64,000 nucleotides of DNA from JAWSVE01 sp033852115 (GCA_033852115.1 JAWSVE010000008.1:248001-312000); one strand, 5' to 3'. Counted from the stretch's first letter, positions 44,229 through 53,414 are shown. Program-made: numbers and translations. The notes: generated from the sequence alone by a model not told the origin.

Positions 44229-45667
44229 TTTTCGTCAACAATAGGGTCTGCTAACGATTTGATTGGAAAGCCAATTGAGTAGTAATCGATATAATAGCTA
44301 GATCCACTTATTATCTTTAATAACACCCTGTGGAAAATTACTTTAAGAATTTTTAATTCTCGAATTAGCTGTATTTCTTTTCCAGCTTCAATTTCTCGAC
44401 CATGCGCTGCGTTATTTCTTTGCTTCCAAGCCTTTTTTTCATCTTCGGATAGTTTGATTTCAAGATGTTCAAGGAATCGGTCAGTCAATATGCTTTGTGG
44501 AGTTTGATTTAACGCGTTTATTTTGTTGGTGAGCACTTCTTTTTCTTCTTCGTTAACTTCAGTTTCTGAAAGAATTCCAACAAGTTTTGGGCGGAAGGCC
44601 TTCCATTCAGTTCGTTCCATTAGAGATGTCTGGAAAATTTTTCCGTGGTTTTCGATATATGAATTTTGAAGAGATTCCATGCAGGAACCAAAGTGTACGG
44701 CAGCAATATGTATGGGGGCGGTAATGGCATGCCAATATGCCCAAGATAAATGTCCAAATTTTAGCTCTTCATACCTCAGGTAAAGCGAGTTCAATAGGGG
44801 CTCTACAATAGTTTTGTCTAGCTCCCCTTGATATGTCTTTCCAGTAGGGCATGGGGGAAGTGTATGCGTAGAAAATGCAGTTCCTCCCATTGAATATGCA
44901 CTTATCTCTTCGAATGAAATTAAATTCCATTCGAAGTCGAAAGTGCTATGGCCCGTCTCAACTAATGGACGTCCCAAGACAAATGACAAGCAATTCCTGA
45001 TTTTTTTGCGAATGTCTTTTTCTGGAGGCTCTAGGTAAAGTAGAAAGCCTGACTTTACACCAAGCGATCTTTGGTCTTCGCCGGAGCTAATGAGGTATAG
45101 CGAATGTCCTCCAATTGTTAATTGGAGGCATCGACTAGCAGACCCAGTCGTACTTGATCCACATGGTATTTCTACAGTATTGCCTTTGGGGCCAATTGAA
45201 ATGAGAGTTTGAGTGCTGGTCTCTGTATCTACAGAATCAGGCCAGAGATAATATCCGCTATCAACATTCTCTAGCCTCTCTACTAGATATTTGATGGGGG
45301 TTGTATCTTGGGGCTGGATCACAGCCTTGACGGAGCTTACTGATGATAGCTCGGTGCGCTTTGTTTCGCCGTCACGGCTTGTGGTTTCCGTCTTGCTGAA
45401 GGGCTGAATTCCTTCCATTATCACCCTGATTCCCGCTCTATTTCTGAGCTCAATAGAGTCTTCATTTATCCTAACAGTCCCTGGTGGATGATCCACAGCC
45501 ACTGATTTGGCGTCATAGGCTGAGGATGTGGTTAAGATTATGTTGAGCTTCTGATCTCTCTGTACTTTTAACTCATTAATGGGGTGGTGCAAGGGGCCAG
45601 CGGTCTCGACTTCAAAAAGCCCTTCATTTATGAACTCTTCCAGAATCCCTTGGTTAAATACATTCAT
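44225..45667 (-). CDS. HEPN-domain protein, candidate anti-phage RNase (ApeA-like)
   Basis: The 480-residue protein has a beta-rich N-terminal half (about 1-215) and a helical C-terminal half ending in the HEPN motif RNNAAHG (R417, H422). The architecture resembles ApeA-type defence proteins, in which a sensor half controls a C-terminal HEPN RNase. Exact family membership is uncertain. The AT-rich composition differs from the neighbouring rep genes, which suggests separate acquisition. A 21-bp end repeat lies 34 bases upstream. Confidence 0.6.
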   Translation of the reverse strand: MNVFNQGILEEFINEGLFEVETAGPLHHPINELKVQRDQKLNIILTTSSAYDAKSVAVDHPPGTVRINEDSIELRNRAGIRVIMEGIQPFSKTETTSRDGETKRTELSSVSSVKAVIQPQDTTPIKYLVERLENVDSGYYLWPDSVDTETSTQTLISIGPKGNTVEIPCGSSTTGSASRCLQLTIGGHSLYLISSGEDQRSLGVKSGFLLYLEPPEKDIRKKIRNCLSFVLGRPLVETGHSTFDFEWNLISFEEISAYSMGGTAFSTHTLPPCPTGKTYQGELDKTIVEPLLNSLYLRYEELKFGHLSWAYWHAITAPIHIAAVHFGSCMESLQNSYIENHGKIFQTSLMERTEWKAFRPKLVGILSETEVNEEEKEVLTNKINALNQTPQSILTDRFLEHLEIKLSEDEKKAWKQRNNAAHGREIEAGKEIQLIRELKILKVIFHRVLLKIISGSSYYIDYYSIGFPIKSLADPIVDEN

Positions 45668-45700
45668 CGTAGGTCTCTCGAATATGACTGTTTGGGATAT

Positions 45701-45721
45701 GTAACCCCAGTGTAACCCTGG
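45701..45721 (+). repeat. Right 21-bp end repeat (possible integrase arm site)
   Basis: This copy matches 28638-28658 at 19 of 21 positions and holds two GTAACCC units. It is 236 bases inside the right core. Together with the left copy it may bind the integrase N-terminal domain. Confidence 0.55.
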
Positions 45722-45851
45722 AAAAATCAGCGTTCAGCATTTCGTCGAGTTGGATTTGGTGTGGATGCGTCAGGGTTACGTCTTTCTGAACCCCGGCGGG
45801 AAGGATAAAAAACAGAATTTGCTTCTAACTATCTGATTTTAAAGGTTTAAA

Positions 45852-45928
45852 TGGTGGGCCTGCTCGGACTTGAACCGAGGACCTAACGATTATGAGTCGT
45901 GTGCTCTAACCAACTGAGCTACAGGCCC
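45852..45928 (-). tRNA. Complete tRNA with CAT anticodon (Met or Ile2)
   Basis: The 77-nt gene has an acceptor stem GGGCCTG/CAGGCCC, D-arm AGCTCAGTTGGTTAGAGC, anticodon loop CTCATAA, T-arm CTCGG/CCGAG and an encoded CCA. CAT reads AUG (Met), or AUA if C34 is changed to lysidine (Ile2); the choice cannot be settled here. It lies between the two att cores, so it belongs to the element. It starts 28 bases after the disrupted tRNA half and may use that gene's promoter. Confidence 0.92.
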
Positions 45929-45956
45929 ATTTAAACTTTTTTACCCCTGGCCTATT

Positions 45957-45997
45957 GATTATGAGTCGACTGCTCTAACCAACTGAGCTAAGGGACC
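45957..45997 (-). other. attR: 5' half of the interrupted CAT tRNA
   Basis: On the minus strand it reads GGTCCCT acceptor, D-arm AGCTCAGTTGGTTAGAGC and the anticodon stem-loop up to CATAATC, then diverges. Joined to 28474-28520 through the core GATTATGAGTC it yields a perfect 77-nt tRNA with a 7-bp acceptor stem. The Ile2-like body suggests tRNA-Ile(CAT). Confidence 0.85.
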
Positions 45998-46393
45998 TTT
46001 GACTTGTTATTTTTCGCGAGTGCTGCGTTGCGTGCGCGGTTCGGGCGGTCATGTATTTTGTATACACTTCCTTCCTCACCTGTGCGGCACCTTGCTCTCG
46101 CGAAAAACTCCGGCGTCAATACCGGTTAATTACTTGAGCTTCGGCTGAAGCCGCGATTCTTCGTTGCGTGCTCAGGATTTTCGGTCACATACTTTAATGT
46201 ATGCTCCTTCAAATTCTTGCGCGGCGCTTCGACTCCCGACTTCACCCTTTGCTCACCCGTTTGAGGGGCGAGCGAGAATTTAAGGTCTGTATCAACAGGG
46301 TCGCGCATTATAAAAGGTAAAAGCCGGGATGGCCAATATTTGAGGAGGGAAAATCAAGGGCATACTGCGACGTGCAGTATGCCCTGGGTTCTG
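45998..46393. repeat. Region with two degenerate copies of a roughly 80-bp repeat
   Basis: Copy 1 (about 46022-46105) and copy 2 (about 46152-46240) share CGTTGCGTGC, then GGTCA-TA, a T-rich GTAT stretch, CTCCTTC-like and GCGGC elements. No credible gene is present; the 60-codon minus frame at 46126-46308 is made of the repeat. The region must also hold the promoter of the split tRNA. Confidence 0.4.
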
Positions 46394-46939
46394 CTATTCA
46401 GTGGGCGAGAGCTCACCGTATTTGTTACCGGTTGGAATGGCGGGCTTGAATTGAATGTGGCAGCTTTCGCAGAGCGCTACTAAGTCGTCACCTGCGAGGT
46501 TAATTGCTTCAATATCACGGGTGCCCACGGCGGTTAGGGTTTGCTTACCGACTTGTACTAGCTGATCAGAAAACGCTTGCCACCGTGCATCGCTTGTCCA
46601 GGTTTTATCCATTGGCCCCGTTCCGGGGATTTTTAACAGAGAACCGGCCACTTCCAGTTGGTTGGCTAGGTATTCTAACCTGCGCCACTCTTCATCTGAT
46701 TGAGGGTTTTTCCAGGCAGCTACCCAAATTGGGTCTGCAGCTTGGTTGACCAGCGCCACCATCAATTCATTTAAGCTGATTGGCAGTTGGGGTTCGGGTG
46801 CTGGAGCGGTTGCTACTGGACTGGCCACAGGAGCGGGTTGTTGTACTTCTTGCTCTCCACAGCCAGATATTGTTCCAATCGCGAATACGAGAGGTAAGGA
46901 TAACCAGGTTAATGATTGTCGTGATCGTGTTGAGCTCAT
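46394..46939 (-). CDS. Lipid-anchored c-type cytochrome-like protein
   Basis: The 181-residue protein has a lipoprotein signal (TISGC, Cys27) and a Pro/Ala-rich linker. One haem-binding motif CESCH (C157, C160, H161) lies near the C-terminus, as in cytochrome c'-type four-helix proteins. It would sit in the periplasm attached to a membrane. The redox partner is unknown. It is the first chromosomal gene right of the element. Confidence 0.75.
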   Translation of the reverse strand: MSSTRSRQSLTWLSLPLVFAIGTISGCGEQEVQQPAPVASPVATAPAPEPQLPISLNELMVALVNQAADPIWVAAWKNPQSDEEWRRLEYLANQLEVAGSLLKIPGTGPMDKTWTSDARWQAFSDQLVQVGKQTLTAVGTRDIEAINLAGDDLVALCESCHIQFKPAIPTGNKYGELSPTE

Positions 46940-46990
46940 TGCATCTCCTCATGGGTCTTGTAGAAGGTTGTAATGGCGCTTCTCAAATCA

Positions 46991-47030
46991 TTCGCCACTA
47001 CTTTCAGTATGATTACTGCGCAGTGGCGAA
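46991..47030. repeat. 9-bp perfect inverted repeat
   Basis: TTCGCCACT (46991-46999) and AGTGGCGAA (47022-47030) flank a 22-base loop in the gap between the cytochrome gene and cysK. It could be a weak terminator or a regulator site. Confidence 0.35.
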
Positions 47031-47091
47031 CTATGATGTCGATCAAGTAGGTGTGAAATTTTATGTAAGCCGCTGGCGGCTGCGGCAAAGG

Positions 47092-48057
47092 CTACTGGAC
47101 GGTTTCGTTATCTGTAAATTGCCCTTCAAATAACGCGGTTGTGAGGTAGCGTTCTGCTGAATCCGGAAGGATAACTACAATGTTTTTACCCGCGTGCTCC
47201 GGCTGCTTTGAGACGCGATCAGCGACAGCCATAGCGGCTCCGCAGGAGATGCCGGCAAGAATACCTTCTTCTTTCATAAGCTTGTGTGCCCAGGTCATGG
47301 CGTCTTCGTTACTCACTTGCTCAACTTGGTCGACCATGTCGAGGTCTAGGTTGGCAGGTACGAAGCCGGCACCGATGCCTTGAATCTTATGGGGGCCGTG
47401 TACCGGCTCCTCGCCTTTTTTAGCCGCCGTGATCATGGTTGTGGAGGAGGGTTCTACGGCCACCGTGGTAATGGCTTTACCTTGGACATTTTTGATGAAT
47501 CGTGAAATTCCGGTCAGTGTCCCGCCTGTGCCAACGCCACACACGAGTACGTCGATTTCACCGTTGGTATCCTCCCAGATTTCTGGCCCGGTTGTTTTTT
47601 CATGCGCTTCAGGGTTGGCGGGGTTGTCGAATTGGCTCGGCATCCAATAAGTACCGGGCTCTGACTCCATAATTTCTTTTGCTTTAGCGATTGCCGCAGG
47701 CATGCCTTTCGCGCCTTCGGTCAATACGATGTTTGCGCCCAACGCTTTCATTAATTGACGGCGCTCCAGGCTCATGGTGCTAGGTAGGGTTAGGGTGATA
47801 GGGTAACCACGTGACGCTGCGACGAACGCAAGCGCAATGCCCGTATTGCCGCTGGTGGGCTCGATAATTTTCATGCCTGGCTTTAATACGCCGCGTTTTT
47901 CGGCGTCCCAGATCATGTTTGCACCAATACGACATTTCACCGACATGGCGGGGTTACGATTTTCAAGCTTGGCGAATATCTTGCCGTCGCTAATGCGATT
48001 GATTTTAACCAGCGGTGTATTGCCGATGCTGAGGCTATTGTCGTCAAAGGTACTCAT
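47092..48057 (-). CDS. cysK: Cysteine synthase A
   Basis: The ATG at 48057 follows AAGGATCC and fits the family start (MSTFDDNSLSIGNTPLV). The 321-residue enzyme has the PLP lysine K41 (AMSVKCRIG), the substrate loop EPTSGNTGIALA and the phosphate-binding GVGTGGTLTG. It forms cysteine from O-acetylserine and sulfide. A further 28 codons of open frame upstream are not translated in relatives. Confidence 0.93.
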   Translation of the reverse strand: MSTFDDNSLSIGNTPLVKINRISDGKIFAKLENRNPAMSVKCRIGANMIWDAEKRGVLKPGMKIIEPTSGNTGIALAFVAASRGYPITLTLPSTMSLERRQLMKALGANIVLTEGAKGMPAAIAKAKEIMESEPGTYWMPSQFDNPANPEAHEKTTGPEIWEDTNGEIDVLVCGVGTGGTLTGISRFIKNVQGKAITTVAVEPSSTTMITAAKKGEEPVHGPHKIQGIGAGFVPANLDLDMVDQVEQVSNEDAMTWAHKLMKEEGILAGISCGAAMAVADRVSKQPEHAGKNIVVILPDSAERYLTTALFEGQFTDNETVQ

Positions 48058-48148
48058 AGGTGGATCCTTTTCTCGTGTCGTTGAGTCGAGGCTAGTTATG
48101 TTGCGGTTGAATGGAGGCAGATTGTAACCAAAACGGCCCAAGAATAAA

Positions 48149-48170
48149 TAGGGCCGCTAAAGCGGCCCTA
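48149..48170 (-). terminator. Terminator of rpoD
   Basis: The hairpin TAGGGCCGC-TAAA-GCGGCCCTA lies 31 bases after the rpoD stop, followed on the minus strand by a moderately T-rich stretch. Confidence 0.7.
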
Positions 48171-48200
48171 ATATCGAATGTGCATGAGATTATGCGGAGA

Positions 48201-50054
48201 CTATTCGTCGAGGAAGCTGCGCAGGTGATCTGAGCGCGAAGGGTGGCGCAGTTTACGCAACGCTTTGGCTTCGATCTGTCGAATACGCTCACGGGTTACA
48301 TCGAACTGTTTGCCCACTTCTTCCAGGGTGTGGTCAGTATTCATGTTGATGCCGAAGCGCATGCGCAACACTTTCGCTTCGCGAGCAGTCAGACCCGCTA
48401 AAACTTCTTTAGTCGCTTCCGTTAGACCTTCACCGGTGGCTGAATCAACGGGCGATTCAATGGTGTTGTCTTCAATAAAATCGCCAAGATGCGAATCTTC
48501 GTCGTCACCGATGGGTGTTTCCATCGAGATAGGCTCTTTGGCGATCTTCAGCACACGGCGCACCTTGTCTTCTGGCATATCCATGCGCTCGCCTAATTCT
48601 TCCGGCGTAGGCTCGCGACCCATTTCTTGAAGCATTTGACGTGATACACGATTGAGCTTGTTAATGGTTTCAATCATGTGCACAGGGATACGAATGGTGC
48701 GTGCTTGGTCGGCAATCGATCGAGTAATGGCCTGGCGAATCCACCACGTGGCGTAAGTCGAGAACTTGTAACCACGGCGGTATTCAAACTTGTCTACCGC
48801 TTTCATCAAACCGATGTTGCCTTCTTGAATCAAATCCAAGAACTGTAGGCCACGGTTGGTGTACTTCTTCGCAATGGAGATCACCAAGCGTAGGTTGGCT
48901 TCAACCATTTCTTTCTTGGCTCGGCGAGCACGCGCTTCACCGATCGACATGCGACGGTTGATTTCTTTAATGGTGGCGAGATCTAGGCCGCTTTCTTCTT
49001 CTACCTGAATTAGCTTACGTTGCGAACGCATGATATCCATGGTGTAAGGACGTAGTGCATCCGAGTAGTCGCGCTTTTTCTTGATGACGTCGGGGATCCA
49101 CTCTTCGTTGATCTCGTTGCCAGGGAATTCTTTAATAAACGTTTTGCGGGGCATTCCGGCGTCACGCACGCAAAGCGCCATGATGGCACGCTCTTCTGCA
49201 CGCACACGATCAAGAATGTCGCGAATGCCGCGATACATTGGGTCAAATTGACGAGGTGGTAATTTGAAGAACTTGAATATTTCTCCCAATGCTTCAAATT
49301 CTTTGCCAGCCTGTTTAGAGTCTCGGCCGTGTTTATCGATAGCCTTGAGGGTCTTAGTCAACTGCTTGGCTAAGTTGTCAAAGCGTTCTTTAGCCTCAGC
49401 TGGGTCTACACCGGATGTTTCTTCTTCGTCAGAATCTGCCGAATCATCGTCATCATCATCGTTTTCGTCAGCTTCTTTCGCTGCAGCTTCCTCTTTGGCT
49501 TTTTGGGCATTCAGAATCTCAGCCGCCGAGGGCACTTCTTCAGCAGGGTCTAACCAGCCAGCAATTACATCGACTAGGCGTCGCTCTTCTTGCTCGACAA
49601 GGTTGTATTCTTCAACGATCTTTTCGACAGCACCGGGCCAGTAAGCCATTGCGTGCATTAATTCACGAATGCCTTCTTCGATACGTTTTGCGATAGCGAT
49701 TTCGCCTTCACGAGTCAACAGCTCAACGGTGCCCATTTCACGCATATACATGCGTACTGGGTCAGTGGTGCGACCGGCTTCGGTTTCCACCGCAGCTAGG
49801 GCAGCCGCGGCTTCGGCGGCGGCAATTTCATCGGCAGAAGAGTCGCCATCTGTCATCAGTAACGATTCAGCATCCGGTGCAGTTTCAAACACCTGGATAC
49901 CCATGTCGTTGATCATCTGAATGATGTCTTCTACCTGATCTGGATCGGAGATGTCTTCTGGGAGGTGATCGTTAACTTCAGCGTAGGTAAGGTAGCCTTG
50001 CTCTTTACCACGAGCGATCAGTTCTTTGATTCGGGATTGTTTATTTACAGACAT
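48201..50054 (-). CDS. rpoD: RNA polymerase sigma-70 factor
   Basis: The ATG at 50054 (MSVNKQSRIKELIARGK) gives 617 residues, standard for gammaproteobacterial RpoD. Region 1.1, an acidic insert (NDDDDDDSADSDEE), region 2 (YKFSTYATWWIRQAITRSI) and region 4 (VTRERIRQIEAKALRKLRHP) are all present. It is the primary sigma factor for growth. Confidence 0.97.
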   Translation of the reverse strand: MSVNKQSRIKELIARGKEQGYLTYAEVNDHLPEDISDPDQVEDIIQMINDMGIQVFETAPDAESLLMTDGDSSADEIAAAEAAAALAAVETEAGRTTDPVRMYMREMGTVELLTREGEIAIAKRIEEGIRELMHAMAYWPGAVEKIVEEYNLVEQEERRLVDVIAGWLDPAEEVPSAAEILNAQKAKEEAAAKEADENDDDDDDSADSDEEETSGVDPAEAKERFDNLAKQLTKTLKAIDKHGRDSKQAGKEFEALGEIFKFFKLPPRQFDPMYRGIRDILDRVRAEERAIMALCVRDAGMPRKTFIKEFPGNEINEEWIPDVIKKKRDYSDALRPYTMDIMRSQRKLIQVEEESGLDLATIKEINRRMSIGEARARRAKKEMVEANLRLVISIAKKYTNRGLQFLDLIQEGNIGLMKAVDKFEYRRGYKFSTYATWWIRQAITRSIADQARTIRIPVHMIETINKLNRVSRQMLQEMGREPTPEELGERMDMPEDKVRRVLKIAKEPISMETPIGDDEDSHLGDFIEDNTIESPVDSATGEGLTEATKEVLAGLTAREAKVLRMRFGINMNTDHTLEEVGKQFDVTRERIRQIEAKALRKLRHPSRSDHLRSFLDE

Positions 50055-50493
50055 TAGCGTCCTTCGGTGCGACTGTGTGAACGTGTAGAAGGTGAAAAAT
50101 GCAAACACGCAAGTATAGCCCATATATGGTGCCACGATCCAGATTATCAACCCTTATCAAGGGAGTATTCTTGGGTCCTATAGTTGTTGCTTAAAATTTG
50201 CTCAATTTGGCGTTGTGGCTCACAGTGGATGGCTTAATGGTTTAGTTTTGTCGTGGCGATAGGCGTTTGCTGTGGGGGGCGAGGTCGCATAGAATCGTTG
50301 GCGATCCGTTAGTGGTTTGCGGTTATCGGGTTTGAGATTCTCGGTTAGTGCAATGGGATAATTCCCGCTCAAGAACTTGTTTCACCCTTAAGAATGAAGT
50401 GAGCCGCTATCGACAATGCTTAGTGCGTTACAGCATGTAGTGCTGGTTTGAGCAACGCCGTCCGGTTCAGACAATAATGAACTAGGAGTGAGT
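50055..50493. other. 439-bp divergent promoter region between rpoD and hppA
   Basis: No gene is seen. The divergent layout means both promoters lie here. No operator or riboswitch stands out. The plus-strand part ends in AGGAG seven bases before the hppA ATG. Confidence 0.5.
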
Positions 50494-52512
50494 ATGGATC
50501 TTTCATTAATTCCCCCTGCGCTTGGCGTCGCGGGGCTCGTCGCTGCATTTATCATCTATCTGCTTGTTAAAAAATTTCCCGCCGGAGAAGGCACGGTAAA
50601 AGAGATTGCCGATGCGATCCATACCGGCGCTATGGTGTTTATGCGTCGCGAGTACACCATTTTAGGCACCTTTGCTGTGCTCGTTGTGGTGCTGCTCTTC
50701 ATAGGATTTCAGAGCTGGCATACCCCAGTCGCTTTCATCGCTGGCGCTGCATGCTCTGCCATTGCCGGTTACATTGGTATGTATACCGCCACTCAGGCAA
50801 ATGTTAGAACAACCATTGCGGCCAGTACCAAGGGTGCACCTGAAGCTCTCAGCGTGGCTTTTTATGGCGGATCTATCATGGGGTTGGTGGTGGCGTCCAT
50901 GGGGCTGTTAGGGCTAGGCACTCTCTATTACTTTTTTGGTGGCGAGCACGCTGAAGCTATCCATGGTTTTGGTATGGGAGGCTCTGTCGTCGCATTATTT
51001 AGCCGCGTCGGCGGCGGGATCTACACCAAGAGCGCCGATGTGGGTGCCGATTTGGTGGGTAAAGTAGAAGCGGGCATTCCTGAAGATGACCCGCGAAACC
51101 CGGGGGTGATTGCAGATAATGTGGGCGATAATGTCGGCGATGTGGCTGGGATGGGCTCGGATATTTTTGAGTCCTATTGCGGCTCGATGATCGCCTGCAT
51201 TGCCATTGCCTCCACCATGGGTATGGCCACGCTGACGGCGATGAAAACGGATTCAGCTGAACAATTAATGTCGTTACCGTTGCTGCTCGCGGCAACGGGT
51301 TTGATTTGCTCAATCCTTGGTATCCTCCTTGTACGCAGTATGTCGTCAAAGGCGCCGGATGTGGCGCTGCGCTTCGGAACTATCGGTGCGGCCGTCATTT
51401 TCATCGCTGCAGCCTACCTGGTAATTTTCACGCTTAAACTCAATATCAACATCTGGTGGTGTGTGGTCTGCGGTGCGGTAGGTGGGATTGTGATTGGTTT
51501 AATTACCGAGTATTACACCGGTGGCAAGCCAGTAGAGAAGTTGGCTTCGGATGGTGAGACAGGACCTGCCACGGTGATGATTTCTGGTTTGGCGACTGGG
51601 ATGGAATCCGTCGTAGTTCCGGTGTTAATTATCGCCGGTATTATTTTTGGCACGAGCTCGCTGTTACCTGAAGGGGCTGGTGTCTACGGCGTGGGCATTG
51701 CGGCGGTAGGTATGCTCTCGACCGTGGGTATTACCATGGCGATCGATGCGTATGGCCCTGTTGCGGATAACGCAGGTGGCATTGCTGAAATGGCTGAGAT
51801 GGGTGAAGAAACTCGCAAAATAACCGATGGGCTCGATGAGGTAGGCAATACCACCGCGGCCATTGGTAAGGGGTTTGCGATTGGCGCCGCTGGTCTGGCA
51901 GCTTTGGCGATCATTGCGGCCTTCATAGAAACGGTAGAGCACAACGTGCCGGGTTTTACCTTGGATGTGAGTGACCCTCTAGTGCTCATGGGTATGTTCA
52001 TTGGCGGTATTTTCCCGTTTTTAGTGAGTGCACTGACGATGCGAGCCGTTGGCGATGCCGCATTCGACATGATCAAAGAGATTAGGCGGCAATTTAGAGA
52101 AATCCCCGGCTTGATGGAGGGTACTGCGAAACCAGATAGTGGTCGTTGTGTCGATATAGCGACGCAGGCGGCCCTGAAAAAGATGGTTGCCCCAGGGGTG
52201 CTAGCCGTAGCCGCGCCAGTGGTTGTGGGATTTTTGTTAGGCCCAACGGCATTGGGTGGCATGTTGTCGGGCGCGTTGGTGACGTGCGTTTTGATGGCGT
52301 TAATGATGGCCAATGCTGGAGGAGCGTGGGATAACGCTAAGAAATACATCGAGAAGGGTAATCTCGGAGGTAAAGGTTCGGATACCCACAAAGCCGCTGT
52401 GGTGGGCGATACCGTGGGTGACCCGTTTAAAGATACTTCGGGTCCGTCGATGAACATCCTGATTAATGTGATGGCCATTGTCAGTTTGGTCATCGCGCCA
52501 CTCTTGGGCTAG
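50494..52512 (+). CDS. hppA: Membrane-bound proton-pumping pyrophosphatase
   Basis: The ATG at 50494 has AGGAG upstream; the GTG two codons earlier is less likely. The 672-residue protein has about 16 helices and the family motifs DVGADLVGKVEAGIPEDD, NPGVIADNVGDNVGD and DTVGDPFKDTSGPS. The GNTTAA motif has Ala where K+-independent enzymes have Lys, so it is likely of the K+-stimulated class. It couples PPi hydrolysis to ion pumping. Together with the PPi-type PFK at 54979 it points to PPi-based energy use. Confidence 0.95.
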   Translation: MDLSLIPPALGVAGLVAAFIIYLLVKKFPAGEGTVKEIADAIHTGAMVFMRREYTILGTFAVLVVVLLFIGFQSWHTPVAFIAGAACSAIAGYIGMYTATQANVRTTIAASTKGAPEALSVAFYGGSIMGLVVASMGLLGLGTLYYFFGGEHAEAIHGFGMGGSVVALFSRVGGGIYTKSADVGADLVGKVEAGIPEDDPRNPGVIADNVGDNVGDVAGMGSDIFESYCGSMIACIAIASTMGMATLTAMKTDSAEQLMSLPLLLAATGLICSILGILLVRSMSSKAPDVALRFGTIGAAVIFIAAAYLVIFTLKLNINIWWCVVCGAVGGIVIGLITEYYTGGKPVEKLASDGETGPATVMISGLATGMESVVVPVLIIAGIIFGTSSLLPEGAGVYGVGIAAVGMLSTVGITMAIDAYGPVADNAGGIAEMAEMGEETRKITDGLDEVGNTTAAIGKGFAIGAAGLAALAIIAAFIETVEHNVPGFTLDVSDPLVLMGMFIGGIFPFLVSALTMRAVGDAAFDMIKEIRRQFREIPGLMEGTAKPDSGRCVDIATQAALKKMVAPGVLAVAAPVVVGFLLGPTALGGMLSGALVTCVLMALMMANAGGAWDNAKKYIEKGNLGGKGSDTHKAAVVGDTVGDPFKDTSGPSMNILINVMAIVSLVIAPLLG

Positions 52513-52565
52513 GGCTAGTGAGTGAAGGTAAATCTCCGTCGATGGCCAATCTCAATACCGCAAAG

Positions 52566-52596
52566 AAAAACCCCAGGTGTCTGCCTGGGGTTTTTT
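52566..52596. terminator. Bidirectional terminator between hppA and a lipoprotein gene
   Basis: AAAAACCCCAGG pairs with CCTGGGGTTTTT across a 6-base loop. A-tract and T-tract on both sides allow termination in both directions between the convergent genes. Confidence 0.85.
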
Positions 52597-52624
52597 CTTT
52601 TGAGTCGCTTCGTTCTATCTATTG

Positions 52625-53215
52625 TTATGGGTTCTCCTGAGCGTATTTTTTGAGCTCTTCTACCAACGTTTTATCTAATTGTTGTAAAAACTTTTCCACG
52701 TCATCGCTGGCTTGCTCGGCATCCTCTTGAAGTTGTTCGGCAGCTTCATTGATTTCTGTCGCCGCCACCTGCGCAAACTCCTCGCCCATTTTGCGAAATT
52801 CTTCCGCTGACTCTGACAGTGTGTCTTGAAGCTGGTCAAGAGACGCGGTGAATAATTGCTTAATAAATGCCTTGCGTGTTTCGTTCGCCCGAACTTTCCA
52901 TTCACCGTCTTGTTGAACCAAGTATGTGGGGGTGGTGTAGTGCGCTGTGCCGCTAGCTTCTTCTATCGATAAGTGTGTCACGACGCGCGCGTGCTGGCCC
53001 TCTATAACCGCTTGTTCGAAGTGAACCGTGCTTGCAAGGTTGGGGTCAAAATAGCTCTCAACACCTCGTTCTCGTTGATCACTGACAAGCAGCTGGCGCT
53101 TTATCTCTTCCCCGTTTAAAACGCTTTGCCAGTATGACTCTGCAGTATCAGTAGGGGTCGACTCACCACATGCGGTGAGCATAAGGCTAAATAATATTAA
53201 GACGAATAAACGCAT
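52625..53215 (-). CDS. Lipoprotein with C-terminal helical domain
   Basis: The 196-residue protein has a lipobox LTAC (Cys16), a DUF4878-like beta domain (about 20-110) and a long charged helix (about 120-190). It is expected on the periplasmic face of a membrane. The function is unknown. Confidence 0.75.
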   Translation of the reverse strand: MRLFVLILFSLMLTACGESTPTDTAESYWQSVLNGEEIKRQLLVSDQRERGVESYFDPNLASTVHFEQAVIEGQHARVVTHLSIEEASGTAHYTTPTYLVQQDGEWKVRANETRKAFIKQLFTASLDQLQDTLSESAEEFRKMGEEFAQVAATEINEAAEQLQEDAEQASDDVEKFLQQLDKTLVEELKKYAQENP

Positions 53216-53414
53216 ATCTGTTCCAGTTGAAAATCCTTATAAAAGGTGACGTTAAGAGGACAGTCGGTCAATAAGAAAAACTAAGTTTGCACTAAGATTT
53301 AATAGATTGTGGATAGTTCCTCGCCTACCTAGACTGCAGCCGTGTTGATGCCGGGTTGCCGAGTGTCACAAATCTGTTTTTGTTATTTTATTTTCTTATT
53401 GAAGGGGTGCAACA

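Larger units (their letters stand above)
28510..45967. mobile_element. 17.5-kb integrative mobilizable element in a CAT tRNA gene
   Basis: The element is bounded by an 11-bp direct repeat covering the tRNA anticodon loop (28510-28520 and 45957-45967). A tyrosine integrase sits at the left end. A 21-bp repeat near each end (28638-28658 and 45701-45721, 19 of 21 bases equal) may be an arm-type integrase site. The inside holds IncQ-type replication genes, a relaxase with oriT, a DotA/TraY homologue and defence-like cargo. It lacks a conjugation machine, so it would need a helper. Confidence 0.85.

Noticed and set aside
46126..46308. 60-codon minus-strand frame
   Set aside because: It consists of the intergenic repeat, with no ribosome binding site or familiar sequence.
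51684..52493. 269-codon frame opposite hppA
   Set aside because: hppA is certain, and long antisense frames are usual over Gly/Ala-rich membrane genes.
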